Assembly: GCF_900108565.1 (NCBI RefSeq)
Contig: NZ_LT629971.1
Span: forward strand, 1,054,001-1,118,000
DNA: 64,000 bases
Direction of reading: 5' to 3'
From: Mycolicibacterium rutilum
GTDB lineage: Bacteria > Actinomycetota > Actinomycetes > Mycobacteriales > Mycobacteriaceae
Made by a program: the position numbers and the translations under genes. The notes beneath the pieces were generated by a model. That model was not told where the DNA came from, searched no databases, and was given only the letters and a program-made list of their open reading frames with translations. This document shows, one piece after another, positions 34,205 to 43,332 of this stretch; positions within the stretch are counted from its first letter, which is position 1; every line of letters starts with the position of its first letter.

Positions 34205-35253
34205 AGTTGGGGCAGAATTGCGAGCGCGTCGACGTCGAGCACGTGCTCGCAGTGCCTTTGCAGCATCGTCATGAACATCGTGTCGCCGCGTTCGGTCTGC
34301 TCGATGAGCATGGGCGAGATGATCGTCATCATCACCCCGAAGAAGGTCTGCCTGCGCACCCCGTCGCGCACCTCGTCGAGCGTGAGCTTTGCACCCAGCG
34401 CCCGGTGATACGACTCCAGCAGCGCGTCGTAGTGCGCGCGGCGCACCTCGGCCGGCAGCGCGCACCCCAGGAAATAGGCGACGTCGGTCAGCGCCGGTCC
34501 CCACGCGACCGTCTGCCAGTCCACGACCGTCAAGGGCCGGTCCGCGCCCTGTTGACCGAACAGCATGTTGTCCAGCCGGTAGTCGCCGTGCACCAGACCC
34601 TTGACCCGGTCTTCGGCGGCCTCCGCCGCGAGATACGCGTCGAACCCGGCGACCAGCCGCTCGCACACCACCCGATGCTCGGGCGCGATCTGATCGGCAT
34701 ACCGCTCGGCGAACCCCGCGTAAAGCTGCGTGATCAACGCCTGGTCGACGGGAGACTCGCGGTTGAGCCAGTCCGCACTGGCCGCCGCCGGATCATCGAG
34801 CAGCGGGCCGTGCAGCCGACCCAGCTCCGCCAGCGCCAGCATCGCCTGCTCGGCGGTGGCTCCGCGGATCTCATCGCCGACCACCGCGGGCCCGGCGTCG
34901 CCGAGCAGCAGGTGAAACGCCCCCGACTCCGCGTCGAACGCCGACGAATAGCACGGCGCCACCGGCCCGCCGATGCGCGGCGCGATGTCGGTGTAGAACC
35001 GCACCTCCCGCTCATACAGGCCCAGCGCCAGGCCGGTCTGCCTGCTCACCGCATCGGTGGCCGCGACCTTGAGCACCACCGACCCGGGCCCCTGCCCGCT
35101 CTCGCCGTAACCCAACGTGATCCGGTAGCACTCGCTCATCTGACCGGTGCCGATGCGCTCGAACGAGAACCGCTCGACCGGCACCCCCAGCACCGAGACC
35201 AGCCACTCGACACTCAGATCGGCCGGACGCTCCACAACGTCAGTGCTGGGCAC
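34168..35253 (-). CDS. APH-family kinase-like phosphotransferase
   Basis: A 361-residue protein of the aminoglycoside-phosphotransferase / ecdysteroid-kinase-like fold. The catalytic loop is VHGDYRLDNMLF with Asp224 and Asn229, and the metal aspartate is D245 in TVVDWQTVAWGP; a glycine-poor IGTGQMSECYR loop binds ATP near residue 35. GTG at 35253 lies inside the end of the GMC oxidoreductase gene (14-base overlap). Such proteins phosphorylate small hydroxylated molecules; drug resistance is not implied. Confidence 0.85.
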   Translation of the reverse strand: MPSTDVVERPADLSVEWLVSVLGVPVERFSFERIGTGQMSECYRITLGYGESGQGPGSVVLKVAATDAVSRQTGLALGLYEREVRFYTDIAPRIGGPVAPCYSSAFDAESGAFHLLLGDAGPAVVGDEIRGATAEQAMLALAELGRLHGPLLDDPAAASADWLNRESPVDQALITQLYAGFAERYADQIAPEHRVVCERLVAGFDAYLAAEAAEDRVKGLVHGDYRLDNMLFGQQGADRPLTVVDWQTVAWGPALTDVAYFLGCALPAEVRRAHYDALLESYHRALGAKLTLDEVRDGVRRQTFFGVMMTIISPMLIEQTERGDTMFMTMLQRHCEHVLDVDALAILPQLQPNSSSVYAPR

Positions 35254-36829
35254 TGGTCACCTCCAGTGCGTGTGCGTCGCCGATCAGTTCAGCGGCGCGC
35301 TCCGCGATCACGACCGACGGCGCCATCGTGTTACCGGTGGTGACCCGGGGCATGATCGACGCATCGGCGATGCGTAAGCCGTCGATGCCGTACACCCGCA
35401 ATTCGCCGTCGACAACCGACATCTCGTCGCGTCCCATTTTGGCGGTGCAGCTCTGGTGCCAGTAGGTGCACACGGAGTCGCGGACGAACCGAAGGAGCTC
35501 GGCGCCCGTCAGAGTGCCCGGCATCACTTCACGTTTCGTGAAGGCAACCAGTGGCCCCGCGTTGCCGACCTCGCGGGCCAACTCCACTGCGGCCAGCGCA
35601 GCCGTCACGTCGTCGGGATGCGACAGCATGTTGGCGTCGATGCGGACCGGGTCGTCGGCGCTCGGCCCGGTCAGCCGCACCGAGCCCCGGCTCGCCGGGC
35701 GGACCACGCCGGCGAACATCGTCCAGCCGGCCTCCGGCACGCCGAAGCGGCGCGCGGCCTCCTCGCTCACGAACGGCGCCTCGATCTGACAGGTCTGCAG
35801 ATCGGGGGTGGCCAGCCGCGGATCGCTGGTCCAGAAGTAGGTGGCTTCGGATCCGGTGTTGCGGGGCGCGATCGGCGCGCGGTACTCCCACACGCATCCG
35901 ATCGCCGGATGGTCCTGCAGGTTCTGCCCGACGCCCGGAAGGTGCTGCACGACAGGGATACCCACAGCGTCCAGTTGCCCGGCATCGCCGATACCGGAGA
36001 GCATCAACACCTTCGGCGTGTGGATCGCCCCGAGGCTGAGCACCACCTCGGACGTGGCACCGATCCGGTGGGTCCGGCCCCGGTGGACGAACTCCACGCC
36101 GGTCGCCCGCCCGCCGTCCACGGTCACCTTGGTCACCAGCGACCCGGTCAGCACGGTCAAGTTCGGCCGGCCCACGTAGGGGTAGGTGTAGGAGCGGAAC
36201 ACCGACTGCCGCACGCCGTCGCGCACCCGGATGTCGCTGATCGCCGCGCCCCCTTCGCTTTCCATCATCTTGCCGTTGGGATGATCGAAGGTCGGGATGC
36301 CGGCTTCCGAGGCGGCGGCGACGAACGCCGGGGCGATCGGATTCGGGTCGGGCGCGGGTGCGACGAACACCTCGCCGCCGGTCCCGCGGTAATCCGGATC
36401 CGGCACGCCGTGCCAGTCCTCGATGCGGCGGTAGATGTCGAGCACGGCCTCGTATCCCCACCGGGGGTCGTCGGCCTCGGAGGCGAAGTGGTCCCAGTCG
36501 CTTCGGTGGCCGCGCGACCACATCATCACGTTGATGCTGGAACCGCCACCGAGGACCTTGCCCATGTTCATCGGGATGGACCGGCCGTTGAGGTGCGGAT
36601 TGGGCGCGGCGACGAACTGCCAGTCCCGCTCGGTGCCGAGGTTCAGCGGCCACTGATCGGCGTTGCGGACGGTGGGGACGTCGTCGTCACCGCCGGCTTC
36701 GAGCAACAGCACTCGCACCGACGGGTTCTCGGCCAGGCGACGGGCCACGACCGATCCCGACGAGCCCGATCCGCACACGATGAAGTCGTAGTGCGGGCTC
36801 AGCCCGGCACCGTCGTCGGCTCCGCCCAT
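35240..36829 (-). CDS. GMC-family FAD oxidoreductase
   Basis: A 529-residue flavoenzyme of the glucose-methanol-choline family, which oxidises alcohols. The FAD loop VCGSGSSGSVVARRL is near residue 18, LGGGSSINVMMWSRGH forms the second signature, and the C-terminal active site has TYWHQSCTAKMG and TTGNTMAPSVV with the His/Asn pair. The ATG at 36829 is preferred because GGAG lies 8 bases upstream. It overlaps the kinase-like gene, so the two may act on one hydroxylated substrate. Confidence 0.92.
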   Translation of the reverse strand: MGGADDGAGLSPHYDFIVCGSGSSGSVVARRLAENPSVRVLLLEAGGDDDVPTVRNADQWPLNLGTERDWQFVAAPNPHLNGRSIPMNMGKVLGGGSSINVMMWSRGHRSDWDHFASEADDPRWGYEAVLDIYRRIEDWHGVPDPDYRGTGGEVFVAPAPDPNPIAPAFVAAASEAGIPTFDHPNGKMMESEGGAAISDIRVRDGVRQSVFRSYTYPYVGRPNLTVLTGSLVTKVTVDGGRATGVEFVHRGRTHRIGATSEVVLSLGAIHTPKVLMLSGIGDAGQLDAVGIPVVQHLPGVGQNLQDHPAIGCVWEYRAPIAPRNTGSEATYFWTSDPRLATPDLQTCQIEAPFVSEEAARRFGVPEAGWTMFAGVVRPASRGSVRLTGPSADDPVRIDANMLSHPDDVTAALAAVELAREVGNAGPLVAFTKREVMPGTLTGAELLRFVRDSVCTYWHQSCTAKMGRDEMSVVDGELRVYGIDGLRIADASIMPRVTTGNTMAPSVVIAERAAELIGDAHALEVTSAQH

Positions 36830-36890
36830 GACCACTGCTCCGTTTCTGCTCGGGTTGCAGTTGTCTAGACGTCGGCGGCGCCGAAAGCGT

Positions 36891-38081
36891 TCACTCCTGC
36901 CGGCGCAGCCTCAGCACCGTGATCTCGCTCGGCGCGAACACCCGGAACGGAGGTCCCCAGAAACCGGTGCCCCGGCTGGTGTACAGCTGAGTGCGCTCGC
37001 CATGCCGGCTCAGTCCGTGCACGACCGGTTGTTCCAGCCGCACAAGGAAATTGAACGGCCAGATCTGACCGCCGTGAGTGTGCCCGGACACCTGCAGGTC
37101 GACGCGCGCGCGGACGGCCTCGGCGACCTGCTTGGGCTGGTGCGCGAGCAGCAGCACCGGCAGCGACCGGTCGGCGCCCTCGAGTGCCGCGTCGAGATCC
37201 GCGCCGTGCCCGCCCACCCCGGAGGAGCGCGCGGTGGCGTCGTCGACGCCGGCGACGACCATCGCATCGCCCCCGCGCTCGATGACGATGTGCCGGTTGT
37301 GCAGCACCGTCCAGCCGATGCGGTCCATGTACTCCAGCCAGCCCTGCGCCTCACTGAAGTACTCGTGGTTGCCGGTCACGTAGACGCGGGCGCAGGTCGC
37401 GGTCACCGACGCCAGCGGTTGTGCCTGCGGTTCGCGGACGCCGACCGTCCCGTCGGCGATGTCGCCGACATGGCACACGACGTCGGCGTCCAGTTCGTTG
37501 ACGCGGGCGACCACCCCGGCCGACCACCGCGCGCGGTCGAGGGGGCCGTAGTGCGTGTCGGTGATCAGCACCACGCGCAGACCGTCGAGCCCGCGGCCGA
37601 GGCCGGGGATCGCGACGTCGACGTCCTTGACGCGCGGCACCCGCATCGCCTCGGCGTAGCCCCAGACGAGCAGGACGGCCACGACGGCCACCACGGCCGC
37701 GGCGGTGACCCGCGCCGCCGTCGGTTCGGCGACACCCGCCAACCGGAGCACCAGCCGCAGCGCCAGACCGAGCACCGACCACACGAACAGCACCCAGCCG
37801 GCGCCCAGCAGCGCATCGCCGGCGGCGGCGGCTGTGTCGATGTGGCGGCGGCCGTGGCCGAACACCATCAGCGACGGCATCGCGACCAGCGCCGCGGCGA
37901 ACAGCACCGTACCGGTGATGAACACCGCGGGCGGCCAGGCCGCACCCGACGCCAGCAGCGTCCACCAGGGCACCCCGAACAACAGCAGCAGGATGGCGGC
38001 GACGATCAGGAACCGCCGCCAGTGCCGGCGTCGGCGCGGCGGGGTGGCGGACTCGACCACTTCGGCTGGCGTGTCTGCCAT
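36891..38081 (-). CDS. Membrane-anchored metallophosphoesterase
   Basis: A 396-residue protein. An N-terminal region of about 150 residues has a helix pair (FLIVAAILLLLFGVPWWTLL and following) and further membrane helices. The C-terminal calcineurin-like domain carries ITDTHYG, HVGDIADG, VTGNHEYF and SGHTHGGQIWPFN, the full two-metal ligand set. Members of this YkuE-like type act on lipid-linked or cyclic phosphodiesters. ATG at 38081 is chosen since homologues begin close to the first helix. It ends 61 bases before the GMC start on the same strand. Confidence 0.9.
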   Translation of the reverse strand: MADTPAEVVESATPPRRRRHWRRFLIVAAILLLLFGVPWWTLLASGAAWPPAVFITGTVLFAAALVAMPSLMVFGHGRRHIDTAAAAGDALLGAGWVLFVWSVLGLALRLVLRLAGVAEPTAARVTAAAVVAVVAVLLVWGYAEAMRVPRVKDVDVAIPGLGRGLDGLRVVLITDTHYGPLDRARWSAGVVARVNELDADVVCHVGDIADGTVGVREPQAQPLASVTATCARVYVTGNHEYFSEAQGWLEYMDRIGWTVLHNRHIVIERGGDAMVVAGVDDATARSSGVGGHGADLDAALEGADRSLPVLLLAHQPKQVAEAVRARVDLQVSGHTHGGQIWPFNFLVRLEQPVVHGLSRHGERTQLYTSRGTGFWGPPFRVFAPSEITVLRLRRQE

Positions 38082-38258
38082 GGCACCTCGGTTTCTGCTC
38101 GTCAAGGGACTGTCAACGACGGTACCGACGCCCGCGCGTGTTGTCGGCGGACCACAACGGGGGTCCACGATGTTGTCCGGGTTCGGCAACCGCAGCAGCC
38201 GATTTCGGGCTCATCATGGAAATGTCCGCATACGACTCCGCGACGGAAGGGGAACTCC

Positions 38259-38666
38259 GTGTACCGCCACGACGCCGACGACGGGCGTCCGACCACCATC
38301 GAAGAGCTGACGACCTTTCGCCTCGGCGTGCCGACGTGGCCGGCTTTCATGTATCTGCGCGGAGGAGATCCGTTGGTGCGCAGGACCGATCGCATCGAAG
38401 CCGTGGTCCTGCTGTTGGCCGCGTTGGTGTCGGTCATGACGATCCCCGTCGCGTTGGCCGTCACGACCGCGGTCCACGACGGCCGCGGCACCGTGGCCGT
38501 GGGGGTGATCGCGGGGGCGGTGCTGTGGATCGGTGTCAGCGGTGCCGCGGCGGCGGCGTTCCTGGCGACCAGGTCGGTGTGTGAGCGCATCCGGTCCGCC
38601 AGCTGGCAGCGCGGTCTCGACGCTCTGGTCGACCACGGCGACGGGCAAGCCCGCAGCCATCCCTGA
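38259..38666 (+). CDS. Rv1733c-like membrane protein
   Basis: A 135-residue protein with two transmembrane helices (AVVLLLAALVSVMTIPVALAV and VAVGVIAGAVLWIGVSGAAAAAFL) and the characteristic lead-in RGGDPLVRRTDRIEAV. This matches the mycobacterial family of the dormancy-associated protein Rv1733c. GTG at 38259 follows AAGGGGAA. The periplasmic loop is short compared with Rv1733c. I did not find a full DosR box upstream. Function unknown. Confidence 0.8.
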   Translation: MYRHDADDGRPTTIEELTTFRLGVPTWPAFMYLRGGDPLVRRTDRIEAVVLLLAALVSVMTIPVALAVTTAVHDGRGTVAVGVIAGAVLWIGVSGAAAAAFLATRSVCERIRSASWQRGLDALVDHGDGQARSHP

Positions 38667-38683
38667 AGCCCGACTCGATCCCC

Positions 38684-38725
38684 GGGAACAAACGCCGTTG
38701 CCGAACGGTTATCGAGGTTTGTCCC
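38684..38725. other. Imperfect hairpin after the Rv1733c-like gene
   Basis: GGGAACAAAC (38684-38693) can pair with GTTTGTCCC (38717-38725) with one bulge, enclosing a smaller CGTT/AACG pairing. It lies 18 bases after the stop and about 90 bases before the next start, so it may be a terminator or an RNA element of the next leader. No T-run follows. Confidence 0.35.
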
Positions 38726-38811
38726 TTCTGTCACATGGGTAACTTCAGTAACAGGTCGGCCACATCGCGCCGGTCATGGGAACCGAAGAAAGAGTCGAAT
38801 GGAACAAGGCT

Positions 38812-39273
38812 ATGAACACAGTTCTGTACTTCAGCGCCGCCGGCGCCGTTTATGAGACCCGCGCGTACACCTCGGCCGACATCGATCGGCTCATCCAGGA
38901 CCACGGGCTTCAGAGCCTGACCAGCGCCGACCGGCAGTTCGACTTCTGGTTCAGCCCGTCGACGCCCGGCTGCCAGCGCCGCATCAACCGTCGGGCCACC
39001 GAGCTCCTGCTGGCCACGACGGCGTTCACCCCCAAGACCGTGCCGCTGCTGCGCGGCTGCGTCGTGATCGCCACCCACGACCACGACGGCGACCTCGACG
39101 GCCTGAGCTGGATGCAACTCGACCAGCTCGCCGCGAAGAGTCGCGCACTGACCAAGCGCCAGGCGCGCGCCCTCGACCGGCGAATCGCCCGCGAGGACCG
39201 TCGCCGACGCGAACCGGCCCGCCGCCCGGCCCCGGCCGTGGCTGCGCGCCCGCGCACCCCCGTACACGGCTGA
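38812..39273 (+). CDS. Hypothetical mycobacterial protein
   Basis: A protein of about 153 residues beginning MNTVLYFSAAGAVYETRAYT. No enzyme motif is recognisable. The first two thirds are compact, with GCQRRINRRATELLLATTAF and the acidic patch THDHDGDLDGL. The C-terminus is strongly basic with many Arg and Pro (from LTKRQARALDRRIAREDRRR), suggesting nucleic-acid or membrane contact. The ATG at 38812 (weak AAGG site) is preferred; an in-frame ATG at 38776 is possible. The amidase gene follows 16 bases later. Confidence 0.6.
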   Translation: MNTVLYFSAAGAVYETRAYTSADIDRLIQDHGLQSLTSADRQFDFWFSPSTPGCQRRINRRATELLLATTAFTPKTVPLLRGCVVIATHDHDGDLDGLSWMQLDQLAAKSRALTKRQARALDRRIAREDRRRREPARRPAPAVAARPRTPVHG

Positions 39274-39289
39274 CCGCTACCGTCGAGTC

Positions 39290-40759
39290 GTGGACTTCGA
39301 CGAATACCGCTCATACGACGCCGTGGGGCTGGCCAAGCTCGTCGCCGACAAGGAGGTGACGGCGGCCGAACTGCTCGACGCCGCGAAAGCGCGCTCGGCA
39401 GTGGTGAACCCGCGGATCAATGCGATCGTCAAGGACATCGCGGTCAACCCGTCCGAGCAGCGGGACGGACCCTTCGCCGGGGTGCCGTTCCTCATCAAGG
39501 ACCTCGCTCAGGACTACGCGAGTCTGCCGACGTCCCGCGGCTCGCGCGCGCTGATGTCCACGCCGGCGAAGGAGCACGCCACGGTGGTGCAGAGGTGGCT
39601 CGACGCGGGCCTGGTCATATTCGGCAAGACCAACACCCCGGAGTTCGGTGCCAAGGGCATCACCGAACCCGAGGCCTGGGGGCCCGCCCGCAACCCGTGG
39701 GATCTCACCCGCACCCCCGGAGGGTCGTCGGGCGGGTCGGCGGCCGCCGTGGCGGCGGGCATCGTGCCCTGTGCGGGCGCCAACGACGGTGGCGGTTCGA
39801 TCCGCATCCCGGCGGGCTGCTGCGGGCTGGTCGGGCTCAAACCCGGCCGCGGCCTCACCCCGTCGGGACCCGACGTCGGCGAATCCATGCACGGCGCGGC
39901 CGTGCAGGGCGTCGTGTCGCGGACCGTGCGGGACACTGCCGCGATGCTCGACGTGATCGCCGGCGGGGAACCCAGCGGACCATATACGCCGGTACTGCCG
40001 GACGCGTCGTTCGCCTCCGCTGTCGGCACGGACCCCGGCCGATTGCGGATCGGCGTACGGGTGCCCTCCGCGATCAATCCTCAGCCGCACGCCGAGGCGG
40101 CCGCCGCCGTCGAGCGGACCGTGCGCGCGCTGACCGATCTCGGCCACCACGTCGACGAACTGCCCCAGGCACCGTTCGACGACGCCGCGTTGGCCCGCGA
40201 CTTCCTGCTCACCTGGTTCGTCTACGCCGCGTGGGAAGTGGCCGAGGTGAAGCGGTTGACCGGCGCCGGCGACGACGTCTTCGAGCGAGACACGTTGATA
40301 ATGGCCGCGATCGGACGCGCGACGAGCAGCGTCGACTACGTGGAGGCGGTGCACCGGCGTCACGAGCACACCCGCCGGCTCACGACGTTCTTCGAGTCCT
40401 ACGACCTGCTGCTGACCCCGACGATGGCGACGCCACCGGCGAAGATCGGCGAGTTCGACCTGCCGCCGCTGCTGCAGCGCGGGTCCGACCTGCTGCTCAA
40501 GACCCGCACCGCCGCATTGTTGCGCCACACCGGGATCGTCGACGACATGGTGGACAAGAACCTCAACTGGGTGCCGTACACGCAGTTGGCGAATCTCACT
40601 GGGCGACCGGCGATTTCACTGCCGTTGCACTGGACCGCCGACGGGCTGCCGCTGGGCGTGCAGTTCGTCGCACCGCTGGACGGTGAGACGCTACTGCTCC
40701 AGCTGGCCGCCCAGCTCGAGCAGGCGGTGCCGTGGGCGGACCGGGTACCGCCGATCTAG
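39290..40759 (+). CDS. Amidase signature enzyme
   Basis: A 489-residue hydrolase of the amidase signature family. The Ser-cisSer-Lys triad is visible: Lys70 in PFLIKDL, Ser146 in TPGGSSGGS and Ser170 in DGGGSIRIPAG, with the spacing known from fatty acid amide hydrolase. It would hydrolyse a carboxamide; the substrate is not evident. The GTG at 39290 has no clear ribosome site. It ends back-to-back with the convergent sigma factor gene, with no bases between the stops. Confidence 0.92.
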   Translation: MDFDEYRSYDAVGLAKLVADKEVTAAELLDAAKARSAVVNPRINAIVKDIAVNPSEQRDGPFAGVPFLIKDLAQDYASLPTSRGSRALMSTPAKEHATVVQRWLDAGLVIFGKTNTPEFGAKGITEPEAWGPARNPWDLTRTPGGSSGGSAAAVAAGIVPCAGANDGGGSIRIPAGCCGLVGLKPGRGLTPSGPDVGESMHGAAVQGVVSRTVRDTAAMLDVIAGGEPSGPYTPVLPDASFASAVGTDPGRLRIGVRVPSAINPQPHAEAAAAVERTVRALTDLGHHVDELPQAPFDDAALARDFLLTWFVYAAWEVAEVKRLTGAGDDVFERDTLIMAAIGRATSSVDYVEAVHRRHEHTRRLTTFFESYDLLLTPTMATPPAKIGEFDLPPLLQRGSDLLLKTRTAALLRHTGIVDDMVDKNLNWVPYTQLANLTGRPAISLPLHWTADGLPLGVQFVAPLDGETLLLQLAAQLEQAVPWADRVPPI

Positions 40760-41899
40760 TCAGGACCGCCGGCGCAGGGCGGCCGCCCGCAGCGTCAGGT
40801 GGTCGCGCTCGGCGGTGGTCTGTGCCGTCGCCGCCGCCTCGACGTAAAGCGCTGTGGCCGTGTCGATGTCGCCTGCCCGCTCGTGCAGGTATGCGGCGGC
40901 GGCGGTGTGGCGCGGCAGCGCCGGGTCGAGCCCCGCCAGCAGGGCCAGCCCGGCCCGGGGTCCGTCGGCCTCACCGACTGCGACCGCCCGGTTGAGCCGC
41001 ACCACCGGGCTGTCGGTGAGGCGGACGAGTTCGTCGTACCACTCGACGATCTGCACCCAGTCGGTCTCCTCGGTAGTCTGCGCGTCGGCGTGCAGCGCGG
41101 CGATCGCGGCCTGCGCCTGATACTCACCGAGCCGGTCGCGGGCCAGCGCGGCCTGCAGCACCGCGATGCCCTCCGCGATCAGGTCGCGACGCCACAAGGT
41201 GCGGTCCTGCTCGGCCAGCGGCACGATGCCGCCGTCGGCGCGCAGCCGGGCCGGGCGTCGCGCGTGATGCAGCAGGAACAGGGCGAGCAGTCCCGCGGAC
41301 TCGGGGTCGTCGGTGACCGTGACGAGTTGACGCGCCAGCCGGATCGCCTCCGCGGCAAGGTCGATGTCACCGGTGTAGCCCTCGTTGAACACGAGGTACA
41401 GCACGCGGTGCACGGTGCCCAGGTCGCCGGGCCGGTCGAACCGGGCTCCGCTGACGGTGCGTTTGGCCCTGCTGATCCGTTGCGCCATCGTCGCTTCGGG
41501 GACGAGGTACGCCTGCGCGATCTGGCGGGTGGTCAGGCCGCCGACGGCGCGCAGCGTCAGCGCGACCGCCGATGCGGGGCTGAGGCTGGGATGCGCGCAC
41601 AGGAAGTACAGCTGCAACGTGTCATCGACATCGGCGGCGGGCCCCGGTTCCGGTTCGTCGGCCGACTGCAGCTCACGCCGCCGCCGGGCCGTCTCGGAGC
41701 GGGTCAGATCGAGGAAGCGCCGCCAGGCCGTGGTGATCAGCCAACCGGTCGGATCCGACGGCGGCCGTCCGGGCCAGGTCTCGATCGCGCGGATCAGCGC
41801 CTCCTGCACGGCGTCCTCGGCGGTCGCGAAGTCCGCGCCGCGGCGGACGAGCGCGGCCAGCACCGCAGGGATCAAATCCCGCAGTTCGGCCTCGTCCAC
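40760..41899 (-). CDS. ECF42-type sigma factor with C-terminal TPR-like domain
   Basis: A 379-residue sigma factor. Region 2 is in FATAEDAVQEALIRAIETWP and WLITTAWRRFLDLTR; region 4 includes LTTRQIAQAYLVPEATMAQRISRAKR. A long C-terminal extension of about 200 helical residues (VLYLVFNEGYTGDIDLAAEAIRLAR onward) is typical of the ECF42 group, where it replaces an anti-sigma factor. The upstream YCII-domain gene, 13 bases away, is the usual partner of this group. Confidence 0.92.
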   Translation of the reverse strand: MDEAELRDLIPAVLAALVRRGADFATAEDAVQEALIRAIETWPGRPPSDPTGWLITTAWRRFLDLTRSETARRRRELQSADEPEPGPAADVDDTLQLYFLCAHPSLSPASAVALTLRAVGGLTTRQIAQAYLVPEATMAQRISRAKRTVSGARFDRPGDLGTVHRVLYLVFNEGYTGDIDLAAEAIRLARQLVTVTDDPESAGLLALFLLHHARRPARLRADGGIVPLAEQDRTLWRRDLIAEGIAVLQAALARDRLGEYQAQAAIAALHADAQTTEETDWVQIVEWYDELVRLTDSPVVRLNRAVAVGEADGPRAGLALLAGLDPALPRHTAAAAYLHERAGDIDTATALYVEAAATAQTTAERDHLTLRAAALRRRS

Positions 41900-41912
41900 C
41901 GCGGCGCCCCGA

Positions 41913-42320
41913 TCAGTCGGTGACCGTCGGCGAGTGGGACATGAACGGCCGCAGCTCCAGCCATTCGTGGATCGGCTTGCCGCCCGCGCCGGGTGCCGCG
42001 GACAGCTCGCCGGCCAACTCGATCGCGCGGTCGTAGCTGTCGACGTCGACGATCATCCAGCCGGCGACCAGGTCCTTGGTTTCGGCGAAGGGGCCGTCGA
42101 CCACCGGCGGTTTACCTTCGCCGCCGAACCGGACCCAGGCCCCGTCCGGCCGCAGGGCCTGGCTGTCGACGTACTCGCCGCTGTCCTTGAGCCGGTCGGC
42201 GAAATCGTTCATGTACGTGATGTGGGTGTCGATCTCCTCGGGCGTCCACTGGTCCATCGGCACATCGTTGACCGACGCCGGCGCACCCCGGTAGTGCTTG
42301 AGCATCAGATACTTGGCCAT
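41913..42320 (-). CDS. YCII/DGPF-domain protein, partner of the ECF42 sigma factor
   Basis: A 135-residue YCII-related protein starting MAKYLMLKHYRG. The DGPF motif is present as VVDGPFAETKDLVAGWMIVD. ATG at 42320 follows AAAGGGAA. Genes for such proteins are regularly coupled to ECF42 sigma factors and are thought to be regulated by or to signal to them; their activity is unclear. Stop-to-start distance to the sigma gene is 13 bases. Confidence 0.9.
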   Translation of the reverse strand: MAKYLMLKHYRGAPASVNDVPMDQWTPEEIDTHITYMNDFADRLKDSGEYVDSQALRPDGAWVRFGGEGKPPVVDGPFAETKDLVAGWMIVDVDSYDRAIELAGELSAAPGAGGKPIHEWLELRPFMSHSPTVTD

Positions 42321-42427
42321 GCGCGCTTCCCTTTCGGTGGTGGCGATCGCGACCCTAGTTGGTCGCGTACCCAGGGGACGGAGCCATTGCGCGGTTCTCG
42401 ACATCGGCCGCCTTCTACTGTTCAGCC

Positions 42428-43201
42428 ATGAGCCTTGTGACCTATGCGCTGGAGGACCACGTCGCCACCATCACGCTCAACCGGCCGGAGGCGCGCAACG
42501 CGATCAACGGCGCGCTGCGCGCTGAGCTCAACGCGGCGTGGGAGCGGTTCCGCGACGACGAGGACGCCTGGGTCGCGATCCTGACCGCCAACGGCGACGT
42601 GTTCTGCGCCGGCGGCGACCTCAAGGACGGCGAGGGATCGGTCGGCACCTTCGCAGGCACGTTCTGGGAGAAACCGACCATCAACTCGTTCGAGAGCGGC
42701 ATGGAGTTGTTCAAGCCGACGATCGCCGCGGTGAACGGGCCGTGCATCGGCTACGGGGTGACCGGGGTGTTGTTCTGCGACTTCGTGATCGCGTCGACGA
42801 CGGCGACGTTCGCGTTCCCGGAGGTGTCGCTGGGGGTGCCGACGATTGTCGGGGCGATCCGCCTGCCCGAACGGGTGCGCTGGGCCGACGCGATGGAACT
42901 GCTGCTGACGGGCAAACCCATCACCGCCGAACGCGCCAAGGAGATCGGCCTGGTGTGGCGCCTGGTCGAACCCGACGAGCTGCAGGAGCAGGCCCGCGCG
43001 TGGGCGCGCACGCTGACCGAGGCTGCGCCGCTCGCGCAGCGCGCCACCAAGGAGGTCGCGTGGCGCACCGCGAACATGGGCTGGATCGAGTCGGTGCGGT
43101 TCGGCGAGACGATGCGCAAGGTCGCCGCCGCGACCGAGGACGTCGCCGAGGGCCTCCAGGCGTGGCGGGAGAAACGCGCGCCCCGCTGGCGCGGCCGCTG
43201 A
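42428..43201 (+). CDS. Enoyl-CoA hydratase/isomerase
   Basis: A 257-residue crotonase-family enzyme. The CoA/oxyanion segment is FCAGGDLKDGEG and the second oxyanion segment NGPCIGYGVTGVLFCDFVIAS. The usual catalytic glutamates of hydratases are not both evident in the second segment, so an isomerase or other crotonase activity is possible. ATG at 42428. It may start the catabolic island that continues with the FAD oxidase. Confidence 0.88.
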   Translation: MSLVTYALEDHVATITLNRPEARNAINGALRAELNAAWERFRDDEDAWVAILTANGDVFCAGGDLKDGEGSVGTFAGTFWEKPTINSFESGMELFKPTIAAVNGPCIGYGVTGVLFCDFVIASTTATFAFPEVSLGVPTIVGAIRLPERVRWADAMELLLTGKPITAERAKEIGLVWRLVEPDELQEQARAWARTLTEAAPLAQRATKEVAWRTANMGWIESVRFGETMRKVAAATEDVAEGLQAWREKRAPRWRGR

Positions 43202-43332
43202 CGTCTTACCGGTAGCCCCCAGCCCCGGCGGCGGTCAACGGGACCCCGGGTTGGTGGGCAGCGTGGGCGACAGCGGTCGCCGCTGCGAGGAATCTGTTCG
43301 ACAGACCCGCAGCCCGACTCCAAGGAGACGAA

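Noticed and set aside
34168..35253. Antibiotic resistance role for the APH-like kinase
   Set aside because: The fold is shared by many small-molecule kinases, and the context (GMC oxidoreductase) argues for metabolism rather than resistance.
38106..38111. GGGACT upstream of the Rv1733c-like gene, as a possible DosR box
   Set aside because: Only the left half matches the consensus; the expected GTCCC half is absent at the right spacing, so DosR control is not supported.
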